Under the pieces are notes generated by a model, which did not search any database, was not told where the DNA came from, and saw nothing but the letters and a program-made list of their open reading frames with translations. A stretch of 64,000 bases of DNA from Citrobacter farmeri (GTDB lineage: Bacteria; Pseudomonadota; Gammaproteobacteria; Enterobacterales; Enterobacteriaceae): NCBI RefSeq assembly GCF_019048065.1, contig NZ_CP077291.1, forward strand, positions 4,092,001 to 4,156,000, written 5' to 3'. Of the stretch, positions 28,000-35,417 are shown one piece after another. Positions within the stretch are counted from its first letter, which is position 1. Each line of letters opens with the position of its first letter. The position numbers and the translations under genes are program-made.

Positions 28000-28854
28000 T
28001 CAGCAGTCGGTCAGCAGCTCATCGCCGCCACCGCCGCTGGCTTTTGTGCGTCGCGGCTGGCTGAAACTTTCGGTTTTGTCGAGGGTGGTTTTCAGGGCGG
28101 AAAATGCCTGGCTGGTTTCTTCAACCTTGCCGGTCAGTTCCTGTTTGAAAGTGGCAAACGCGGTTTCCATATCGGAAATGCGCTTATCCTGCGCGGTCAG
28201 ATTAGTTTGCACATGCTCGCTGACGGTGGTCACCGCTTCATGCACATCATTCAGGCGCGCATCGTCGCTGACCTGCTTACGGCTGAAAATGGCTTTCACC
28301 TTATCGGCCAGGCTGTTGAGCACCGTGTCTGGAACGTCTTCAAATTCCAGCTCGGCCAGCGTGGCAACGGAAAAGACGTTTTCAGGGTTGGCCTTAAAGC
28401 GCTGCAGCGGGTTGTGCTTCGCGTTGCGACAAAATTCGAGGTATTCAGTGCCGAGGCTCGCCGGGTCATCGGTGACAGCAAGGCCGACGAGGTAGCATTT
28501 GCCTGTATTGGCAAAATTCGGCTGAATCTCCATTGAGGTGTAGACCTTCTGCAATTTTTTATTCATCGCAATCAGGTCGTCGGTCGGGGTGATTCTGGCG
28601 AACAACGCCCATTTGCCGTTAAGCGCAGAATCGTCGTCAATCTTCTCGGCTTTCAGTTCGACCACATCGCCTAAGCGTTTGAAGTCGCCATCGGGAAAGA
28701 GGCCGCGAATGTGCTCAAGGTTAATGCGGCAACCGTAGACGCGAGGGTCAAACGATTCGGCAATTTCATGAATATCATTACCGCTGATAATGCGACCGTC
28801 GCAGGTGTCACCCTCGACGCCGATGCGAAAGAATTTTGAGACTTTTTTTGCCAT
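28000..28854 (-). CDS. O: Capsid scaffolding protein with protease domain gpO
   Basis: The 284-aa protein has the P2 length. The N-terminal serine protease domain carries DPRVYGCRINLEHIRGLFPD and MEIQPNFANTG, and the C-terminal half is a coiled-coil scaffold (about residues 200-270). It shapes the procapsid, cleaves N and itself, and is the first gene of the O-N-M-L unit, divergent from P. Confidence 0.96.
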   Translation of the reverse strand: MAKKVSKFFRIGVEGDTCDGRIISGNDIHEIAESFDPRVYGCRINLEHIRGLFPDGDFKRLGDVVELKAEKIDDDSALNGKWALFARITPTDDLIAMNKKLQKVYTSMEIQPNFANTGKCYLVGLAVTDDPASLGTEYLEFCRNAKHNPLQRFKANPENVFSVATLAELEFEDVPDTVLNSLADKVKAIFSRKQVSDDARLNDVHEAVTTVSEHVQTNLTAQDKRISDMETAFATFKQELTGKVEETSQAFSALKTTLDKTESFSQPRRTKASGGGGDELLTDC

Positions 28855-29019
28855 TGTCAGGAGTCCTGAGGTTGGGGTTACTGGTCAACGCCAGTTTCCA
28901 GACTCAGGACACACCAGACCACCAATGACGACTGGACAACCGCCCACACAACAGCACCTTAGCGAATCACCGACGGCCATTAAGTAGCCTTGCCCTGAAT
29001 CCACTACGGCGAGGCATCA
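28855..29019. promoter_or_regulatory. Divergent late promoter region between O and P
   Basis: In P2 the late promoters PO and PP lie here and are activated by Ogr, which binds TGT-N12-ACA dyads. This 165-bp spacer contains several ACA words but no strict TGT-N12-ACA match that I can see, so the sites may be degenerate. The function is assigned by position. Confidence 0.45.
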
Positions 29020-30789
29020 ATGACCATTTCCACCGATACAACCTTGTTGCATGACCCGCGACGGCAGGCATCGCTGCTTTATTGGCAGGGTTTTTCCGTG
29101 CCACAGATTGCCGAAATGCTGCAGGTCAAGCGCCCGACCGTGCAGAGCTGGAAGCAGCGCGACGGCTGGGACGGCATCGCACCGATTTCCCGCGTCGAAA
29201 GCAGCCTTGAGGCCAGGCTGATTCAGCTCATCGCCAAGCCGCAAAAGTCAGGCGGCGACTTCAAAGAGATTGACCTGCTCGGGCGACAGATTGAGCGACT
29301 GGCGCGCGTTAACCGCTACAGCCAGACCGGCAACGAGGTCGACCTAAACCCCAATGTCGCCAACCGCAACAAGGGTGAGCGTAAGAAGCCGAAAAAGAAC
29401 TTTTTCAGCGACGAGGCTATCGAAAAACTGGAGGCGCTATTTTTCGACCAGTCTTTCGAGTACCAGTTGCAGTGGTACCGCGCAGGGCTGGCGCACCGTA
29501 TTCGCGATATTCTCAAATCCCGCCAGATTGGCGCGACGTTCTATTTCTCCCGCGAGGCGTTGCTGCGCGCGCTCAAGACCGGCCACAACCAGATATTTCT
29601 GTCGGCCAGTAAAACGCAGGCTTACGTGTTCCGCGAATACATCATCCAGTTTGCGCGACTGGTCGACGTTGACCTGACCGGTGACCCGATTGTCATCGGC
29701 AACAACGGCGCAAAGCTGATTTTTCTCGGTACCAATTCCAACACCGCGCAGAGCCATAACGGCGACCTGTATGTCGATGAAATATTCTGGATCCCGAATT
29801 TTCAGAAGCTGCGCAAAGTCGCGTCGGGCATGGCCTCGCAAAAGCACCTGCGCTCAACCTACTTTTCGACACCTTCCACGCTGGCGCACGGCGCTTACCC
29901 CTTCTGGTCTGGCGAGCTGTTCAACAAGGGGCGCAGCCGTATTGCCGACCGCATCGAAATCGACATCAGTCACAGCGCGCTCGCCGGTGGCCAGCTCTGC
30001 GATGATGGACAATGGCGGCAGATTGTCACCATTGAGGACGCCCTTGCGGGTGGCTGCACCCTGTTCGACCTCGACCAGCTCAAACGCGAAAACAGTGATG
30101 AGGACTTTAAGAACCTGTTTATGTGCGAGTTTGTCGACGATAAAGCGTCGGTATTCCCGTTCGAGGAGTTGCAGCGCTGCATGGTCGATGTGATGGAGGA
30201 ATGGGAGGACTTTGCCCCGTTCGCCGACCATCCGTTCGGCTCTCGTCCTGTCTGGATTGGCTACGACCCGTCACACACCGGCGACAGTGCCGGGTGCGTC
30301 GTGCTCGCGCCGCCGGTGGTCTCCGGTGGCAAATTCCGCATGCTGGAGCGCCACCAGTGGAAAGGCATGGATTTTGCCGCGCAGGCCGAGGGCATCCGCA
30401 AACTGACCGAGAAATACAACGTCGAATACATCGGCATTGACGCAACCGGCCTCGGTCTCGGTGTGTTCCAGTTGGTGCGCTCATTTTACCCGGCGGCACG
30501 CGGCATCCGTTACACGCCTGAAATGAAAACCGCAATGGTGCTCAAGGCAAAAGACACTATTCGCCGTGGCTGTCTGGAGTACGACGCCGGGGCGACCGAT
30601 GTCACGCAGTCGTTTATGTCCATCCGCAAAACCATGACCAGCAGTGGGCGCAGCGCCACCTATGAGGCCAGCCGCACCGAGGAAGCCAGTCACGCCGATA
30701 TCGCATGGGCGACCATGCACGCTCTGTTAAATGAGCCGCTATCCGCCGGGAGCGGCATGCAGCCTAAATCTATTCTGGAGTTCAATTAA
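29020..30789 (+). CDS. P: Terminase large subunit gpP
   Basis: The 589-aa ATPase (590 in P2) powers DNA packaging. It has an N-terminal helix-turn-helix (YWQGFSVPQIAEMLQVKRPTVQSWK) and the terminase ATPase core with a variant Walker A (LKSRQIGATFYF) and Walker B-like LYVDEIFWI. The nuclease-like region is IGYDPSHTGDSAGCVV with IGIDATGLG. The Q start overlaps its stop by one base. Confidence 0.97.
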   Translation: MTISTDTTLLHDPRRQASLLYWQGFSVPQIAEMLQVKRPTVQSWKQRDGWDGIAPISRVESSLEARLIQLIAKPQKSGGDFKEIDLLGRQIERLARVNRYSQTGNEVDLNPNVANRNKGERKKPKKNFFSDEAIEKLEALFFDQSFEYQLQWYRAGLAHRIRDILKSRQIGATFYFSREALLRALKTGHNQIFLSASKTQAYVFREYIIQFARLVDVDLTGDPIVIGNNGAKLIFLGTNSNTAQSHNGDLYVDEIFWIPNFQKLRKVASGMASQKHLRSTYFSTPSTLAHGAYPFWSGELFNKGRSRIADRIEIDISHSALAGGQLCDDGQWRQIVTIEDALAGGCTLFDLDQLKRENSDEDFKNLFMCEFVDDKASVFPFEELQRCMVDVMEEWEDFAPFADHPFGSRPVWIGYDPSHTGDSAGCVVLAPPVVSGGKFRMLERHQWKGMDFAAQAEGIRKLTEKYNVEYIGIDATGLGLGVFQLVRSFYPAARGIRYTPEMKTAMVLKAKDTIRRGCLEYDAGATDVTQSFMSIRKTMTSSGRSATYEASRTEEASHADIAWATMHALLNEPLSAGSGMQPKSILEFN

Positions 30790-31835
30790 TGGGTAAGCAA
30801 AAATCCCGCAAAGCCGCTACGCAGAAGGCCAGCAAGCCACAACAACTGACCGCCGGCGCACCGCCAAAAACAACAGCTTTCACCTTCGGCGAGCCAGTGC
30901 CGGTGCTCGATAAGCGCGACATTCTGGATTATGTCGAGTGCATCAGTAACGGTAAATGGTACGAGCCGCCGGTCAGCTTCTCCGGGCTGGCAAAGAGCCT
31001 GCGCTCTGCCGTGCATCACAGTTCACCGATTTACGTTAAGCGCAACGTGCTCGCGAGCACCTACATTCCGCACCCGTTGTTATCCCGTCAGGATTTCAGC
31101 CGCTTTGCGCTCGACTATCTGGTATTCGGCAACGCCTTTCTTGAGCAGCGCCACAGCGTCACCGGCCAGCTAATCAAGCTACTGGCCTCACCTGCCAAAT
31201 ACACCCGACGCGGGGTCGATGATTCGATATTCTGGTTTGTGGAAAACTTCACGCTTCCGCATGAGTTCGCGCCTGATACCGTGTTTCACCTACTGGAGCC
31301 CGACATTAATCAGGAAATTTACGGCCTGCCCGAATATCTCAGCGCGCTTAATTCCGCCTGGCTGAATGAATCCGCGACACTGTTCCGCCGCAAGTATTAC
31401 CAGAACGGCGCGCACGCTGGTTACATCATGTATGTGACCGACCCGGCGCAGAGCGCGACCGACGTCGAATCGCTGCGCGAGGCGATGCGCAACTCGAAAG
31501 GGCTTGGCAACTTTAAGAACCTGTTTTTCTACGCCCCCGGTGGAAAACCGGACGGCATAAAAATCGTGCCACTGAGCGAGGTCGCCACAAAGGATGACTT
31601 TTTCAACATCAAGAAAGCCAGTGCCGCCGACCTGATGGACGCGCACCGCGTACCGTTCCAGCTTATGGGAGGCAAGCCCGAGAATATCGGCTCACTCGGT
31701 GACGTTGAGAAGGTGGCAAAGGTATTTGTGCGCAATGAGCTGTCACCGCTTCAGGACAGGTTCAGGGAGGTAAACGACTGGCTTGGCATGGAGGTCATCA
31801 GATTTAAAGAGTACAGCCTCGACAACCCGGAATAA
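30789..31835 (+). CDS. Q: Portal protein gpQ
   Basis: The 348-aa protein (344 in P2) forms the dodecameric portal. The PBSX-type portal motifs RFALDYLVFGNAFLEQ and HRVPFQLMGGKPENIGSLGD are present. It is translated by coupling with P and is followed by a terminator. Confidence 0.96.
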   Translation: MGKQKSRKAATQKASKPQQLTAGAPPKTTAFTFGEPVPVLDKRDILDYVECISNGKWYEPPVSFSGLAKSLRSAVHHSSPIYVKRNVLASTYIPHPLLSRQDFSRFALDYLVFGNAFLEQRHSVTGQLIKLLASPAKYTRRGVDDSIFWFVENFTLPHEFAPDTVFHLLEPDINQEIYGLPEYLSALNSAWLNESATLFRRKYYQNGAHAGYIMYVTDPAQSATDVESLREAMRNSKGLGNFKNLFFYAPGGKPDGIKIVPLSEVATKDDFFNIKKASAADLMDAHRVPFQLMGGKPENIGSLGDVEKVAKVFVRNELSPLQDRFREVNDWLGMEVIRFKEYSLDNPE

Positions 31836-31845
31836 TCACCCCTCT

Positions 31846-31868
31846 AGCCGCCAGCATGGCGGCTTTTT
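31846..31868 (+). terminator. Terminator after Q
   Basis: An 8-bp perfect stem AGCCGCCA (31846-31853) / TGGCGGCT (31857-31864) with a 3-nt loop is followed by TTTTT. Confidence 0.9.
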
Positions 31869-32012
31869 CATACCCTGCCACCATCACGCCTCAGACACTC
31901 CACGCGCACACGACCACGCCAGACCACCAACGAGCCGACAGCGACCACGACAGCGCCATCACGACGCGCACAGACGGTTATTTTTAATATTACGCACCAC
32001 CGCTGGCGCGCA

Positions 32013-32031
32013 ATGCTTTCCCCGCCACGCC
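32013..32031 (-). other. Cohesive-end site (cos)
   Basis: The minus strand reads GGCGTGGCGGGGAAAGCAT, 17 of 19 identical to the P2 cohesive end (GGCGAGGCGGGGAAAGCAC). It lies after Q and before the accessory block, as in P2. It is cut by gpP/gpM to produce 19-base 5' overhangs. Confidence 0.88.
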
Positions 32032-32049
32032 TGCCCGCTTTATAGGTCG

Positions 32050-32160
32050 GTTTTCATGCAACTGCATGAACAGGTCAGAGGCGCACCAGCGCTGGTGCGG
32101 ATAGCCTCAGAAATAATTCAGAACTGCATGCAAATACATGCAGGTAATGCATGCACACCT
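32050..32160. repeat. Cos-flanking palindrome and TGCATG cluster
   Basis: Next to cos is an 18-bp perfect palindrome CGCACCAGCGCTGGTGCG (32082-32099). The words ATGCA or TGCATG recur at 32055, 32063, 32125, 32137 and 32148, including TGCATGCA at 32148-32155. There is no gene in 31836-32175. These repeats may be terminase-binding elements of the cos region; this is inferred from position. Confidence 0.5.
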
Positions 32161-32175
32161 TGCACGGCGGGAATG

Positions 32176-33036
32176 CTAAGCAGCCTTACCCAAATTAACG
32201 CTAGGGATTATTAATGAGTCAGAAAAAATCATCACTTCCTCACCGACCCTCTTGCTTTGTGCCGTATAACTCAACGAATATTCTGATTGCCTGAAAGCAT
32301 CATAAATTTTCTTTATCTCTTCAGCGTTATCATATGATACAAGCCAATTTTTTATACCTGACTTACATAAGGCATTTCTCACGTTAACGTGGTCCTCATG
32401 TTCATAATAGTTTCTATATAAATCCTGCCCTTTGACATAATAAGGAGGGTCCAAATAAACTAGTAGATTATCGCTTCCAGACGTAAAATCTTTTATATTG
32501 GATAGTAATTTCGCCGCATCTAAATTGGTGGGTTTAATTCTATTCTTATAATTAGATATTGCTACTATCCTAGATATTAAATCTTCTTTATTGAATCGAA
32601 CATCCATCTTCCAATCGCCTAACTGCTCCTTTCCGCCAATTACACCAGCTTTAAGAATACCAGAACGATTAGTTCTATTTAAAAAGAAAGCAGCAAATCC
32701 TAACTCCAATGGTGATTTAGCATTAGAGGAATTAATGATGTCCTTTTGCTGATACCATGTATCCATTGTAACCGAGCAAGTTTCAATCATTGAACAAAGA
32801 GCATCAGTATCATTAATAACCGAATGCCAAAAACTATACACAGCCGGATCCGCATCATTAATGATGACATTTCGCACGTATTCATTCATAACTAAATCAA
32901 TAGCTATTGCAGCACCGCCAGCATATGGTTCGACATAATAACCATCTGTGATTGAATTTTCATCAAGCAAAGATTTCACATAGTAAGATAGCTTACCCTT
33001 ACCTCCTGGATATCTGAGCGGTGTATAAAACCTCAT
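32176..33036 (-). CDS. D12-class DNA N6-adenine methyltransferase (cargo)
   Basis: The 286-aa product has Dam-like D12 motifs: PLRYPGGKGKLSYYV at residues 6-20 (SAM binding), VEPYAGGAAIAID (motif I), FFLNRTNRSG and catalytic LDPPYY near residue 195. It would methylate adenine in a specific DNA site. It is AT-rich and transcribed 83 bp behind the ParB-like gene, apparently as one operon. It occupies the region between cos and A where P2 carries tin and old. No restriction nuclease is beside it, so it could be an orphan methylase or the self-marking half of a defence pair. Confidence 0.88.
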   Translation of the reverse strand: MRFYTPLRYPGGKGKLSYYVKSLLDENSITDGYYVEPYAGGAAIAIDLVMNEYVRNVIINDADPAVYSFWHSVINDTDALCSMIETCSVTMDTWYQQKDIINSSNAKSPLELGFAAFFLNRTNRSGILKAGVIGGKEQLGDWKMDVRFNKEDLISRIVAISNYKNRIKPTNLDAAKLLSNIKDFTSGSDNLLVYLDPPYYVKGQDLYRNYYEHEDHVNVRNALCKSGIKNWLVSYDNAEEIKKIYDAFRQSEYSLSYTAQSKRVGEEVMIFSDSLIIPSVNLGKAA

Positions 33037-33119
33037 ATTTTACAATTCCTTAACAATAAAGAAAAATTTAAAGTCATTCTAGCACAATCCATGTGCTTTT
33101 TCCATTCAGTAACAATGAG

Positions 33120-34676
33120 TTACAAGGAAACAACCTTCCATATTGATTCAACCAATGGCTGGAAGTTATCCCACTCAGTATTCACAAACTCTTTTGAAGG
33201 TATCAGATTAGCATTGTGAACATATTGCTGTAACGAAGAACCTGCATTTGTCATTTGCTTAGAATAACTCAAAATAGCGGATTTTTGTGCGCCACTCATT
33301 ACTTTCTTTTCAAATAAATCATTTGAAACCAATACAACCTTATCATGTAATCCTGGTGTTCTTTTAGGGTTTTTATTGTCTACAAAAACCAATTTATTAG
33401 TATCAAAATAGGTATTGAGGGATAGTTCAATAAAAACTCTCAGCATTACCGCAAGCGAGTTCTGATGCTCACTATGGGTCATCTTTTTCAACTCAGTAAA
33501 AATTCGATGACACCTTTTATGTTCGGTACCAAATTTTAATGATACCCCCATTGGGATCATATGATTACGGTTAATACCTGCAGGGTTTGTTTTTTTATTA
33601 TCCTTTCCTTTTCCTGAGCCATCTGAGCCATCTGAGCCATCTGAGCCATCTGAGCCATCTGAGCCATCTGAGCCATCTGAGCCATCTGAGCCATCTGAGC
33701 CATTAGCATGGTGATCATTATATTTACTACCAAATTTGTTATCTCCAGAGCCATTAACATCTTTGGAACCTTCGGACCCATTATTATTTTTTTGTTCATC
33801 AGAATTATCAATGTCAGATAATTTAGGTGGTTCCAATAGACGCCATTCTTTTTCTAGTTGAGGTGAGTAAGATGTAAGTTGTAGCTCAGATATCAGATTT
33901 GCACGATCTTCTTTAAATCGAATCCTATTAACTGTGAATTCTGTTTTACCACTATCATCAGTTAAAATCATTACATTTAAAACTTTCTTCAGCTCACTAA
34001 TAAAGCGAATTAAAGGCTGTGAACAAAAAAGAACGCCATCAACCCCATTAATATTCAAACTTTTTCTAAAGCTTGGATCTCCGATCAATCGATCAAGGTT
34101 AGTTATTTTAATTCTATTCTTTTCCTTAATTATCTTCTCGAAATGCTCTGGGAACAAATCAATAAAAGAATAAAGTTGATTAGCAAAAGACTCTTTACCG
34201 TTTCTTGCCATAAACCTTAGCTGTTCCGGAGTTGTCCAACCAACCCTTCCCGCACCCTCATTCTGGCCGGTATGCTTTAAATTTATCCAATGATTGTATT
34301 CTTCATTATCAAAAACGACACAATCAACATCTACTACCTTGGTTTTTCTAGATTTTTTTATTTTTTCAAATGTTGACTCATAGGTTTTATTTTGAGCTAG
34401 AGAAGGGTTTTCTATTAATTTCAATGCAGTAACTCTGCGATTACCTTCTTTTACAATAAAGCCTTTTTCAAGATCATCATTTTCAATGACAATCATACGT
34501 TCAGAGGGATCTACTCCTTTCTCAGCAATATCTCTCGCTAGCTTAATTAACTTTTGGCCTTGACTCTCAACCATAACCTTAATAGCCTCACGCTGTCCAT
34601 CTGCGTTCTCACTAAATCGAGAGTTTTGTACATCAAGCATTAGATCATTTATTTTGATATTCTTGTACTGATACAT
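33120..34676 (-). CDS. ParB/Srx-fold protein with Gly-Ser-Asp repeat linker (candidate defence effector)
   Basis: ATG 34676 (MYQYKNIKINDLMLD) has GGAGG 9 bases upstream and gives 518 aa. Residues about 1-110 look like the ParB/sulfiredoxin fold, with the phosphate-binding motif VKEGNRRVTALKLIENP. A charged middle region leads to an Asn/Ser/Gly/Asp-rich linker (about residues 305-375) containing nine perfect GSD tripeptides. The 150-aa helical C-terminal domain (MLRVFIELSLNTYFDTNKLV) is like domains fused to ParB-like proteins in mobile elements. ParB-fold proteins can be CTPase, ATPase or nuclease. With the adjacent methyltransferase, a DNA-targeting defence role is inferred. No known named system recognised. 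Confidence 0.7.
   Translation of the reverse strand: MYQYKNIKINDLMLDVQNSRFSENADGQREAIKVMVESQGQKLIKLARDIAEKGVDPSERMIVIENDDLEKGFIVKEGNRRVTALKLIENPSLAQNKTYESTFEKIKKSRKTKVVDVDCVVFDNEEYNHWINLKHTGQNEGAGRVGWTTPEQLRFMARNGKESFANQLYSFIDLFPEHFEKIIKEKNRIKITNLDRLIGDPSFRKSLNINGVDGVLFCSQPLIRFISELKKVLNVMILTDDSGKTEFTVNRIRFKEDRANLISELQLTSYSPQLEKEWRLLEPPKLSDIDNSDEQKNNNGSEGSKDVNGSGDNKFGSKYNDHHANGSDGSDGSDGSDGSDGSDGSDGSDGSDGSGKGKDNKKTNPAGINRNHMIPMGVSLKFGTEHKRCHRIFTELKKMTHSEHQNSLAVMLRVFIELSLNTYFDTNKLVFVDNKNPKRTPGLHDKVVLVSNDLFEKKVMSGAQKSAILSYSKQMTNAGSSLQQYVHNANLIPSKEFVNTEWDNFQPLVESIWKVVSL
33616..33696 (-). repeat. Nine tandem 9-bp repeats (GSD-coding minisatellite)
   Basis: GAGCCATCT (plus strand) is repeated nine times without error, followed by a partial tenth unit (GAGCCAT). 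Each unit encodes Gly-Ser-Asp, so copy-number changes keep frame and alter linker length. Confidence 0.97.
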
Positions 34677-35110
34677 TTCAGCATCCTCCATGCGATGAAA
34701 AGCTAAAGTAAAAAACTATATTACCATCAAACATAAAAATAGCGCCATTAGACCAGTCTACGCAGATTCTTAGCAGTAACAACTACCAATGTTGATTTTT
34801 TTAAACAAGGCAACTAGCTATCATTTCAGGAAGAGTACTAAAAGATCAATCATATGTGCCATAGGTATCGCTAAAGAATATTGTTTGAACCCAATGCCGC
34901 CGCAGGCTTCCGTGCGCTGGAAAAACACCCACCCACCCGACCCCCATCGCTCAAGAGACTAGCTACGATAAACAACCTAGAAATTCTGGTATTTTCCGCC
35001 CATTTCTAACGCCTCGTGATGCTCGTTGTTCAACCCCGGCAGCGCTGAAAGCAAGTTTCACCACTGCCGAGGTTTACGTTTGTAATACGGGGTCGTGCTT
35101 TGCACTGGCA
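34677..35110. other. 434-bp intergenic region upstream of the ParB-like gene
   Basis: No supported gene. The half next to the ParB-like gene is very AT-rich and likely holds its promoter. The other half (34880-35110) is GC-richer. In the plus direction it can be read as a long open frame with many Pro, Arg and Cys residues and no start, probably remnant or untranslated DNA. No terminator or operator was identified. Confidence 0.4.
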
Positions 35111-35317
35111 TCAATTTTTGGCGGGAATCACTGCGAACGCAACCGCGTAAGAACTATCGCTAATCAGATTCCCTCTCGCCATCTCCGCAATCAGAGCAAG
35201 GGCGATTTCCCGATCTCTTTCTCGGCAAGCCCCTTCCGTCGCCAAGCGTGCAATCATCTCCACCCGCTCCATTGTCACCTGCTCTTTTAGATCCTCGATC
35301 ACAAGCCCACCCCGCAA
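35111..35317 (-). CDS. LexA-box-controlled small protein at the 186 tum position
   Basis: A 68-aa frame starts at TTG 35317, GTG 35302 or ATG 35272. The last (MERVEMIARLATEG) has AGCAGG 6 nt upstream and gives 53 aa. It is rich in Ala, Arg and Glu. It lies directly after gene A, behind a near-consensus LexA box, as tum does in phage 186, where LexA cleavage induces an antirepressor. The protein is far shorter than 186 Tum (about 146 aa) and I do not recognise it as Tum, so function is inferred from context only. Confidence 0.55.
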   Translation of the reverse strand: MRGGLVIEDLKEQVTMERVEMIARLATEGACRERDREIALALIAEMARGNLISDSSYAVAFAVIPAKN

Positions 35318-35318
35318 A

Positions 35319-35338
35319 TACTGTATATATAAACAGTA
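35319..35338 (-). promoter_or_regulatory. LexA (SOS) box
   Basis: TACTGTATATATAAACAGTA matches the SOS consensus TACTG(TA)5CAGTA, with CTGT-N8-ACAG intact and one change in the spacer. It abuts the small gene to its left, so host SOS would derepress it. Confidence 0.92.
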
Positions 35339-35417
35339 TAATGAATTGATGAGTTATGGAAAGAAAAAAATTCACCCCATCATCCTTATGTCAATGAATT
35401 TACTAACTAAACGAAAC

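Noticed and set aside
28855..29019. Ogr-binding TGT-N12-ACA dyad between O and P
   Set aside because: I searched both strands by eye and found no strict match, so no specific site is annotated.
33616..33696. Possible CRISPR array from regularly repeated units
   Set aside because: Units are 9 bp, perfectly tandem with no spacers, and in frame within a coding sequence.
34880..35110. Long plus-strand open frame upstream of the SOS gene
   Set aside because: No start codon or ribosome site; composition matches antisense of the small gene and GC-rich non-coding DNA.
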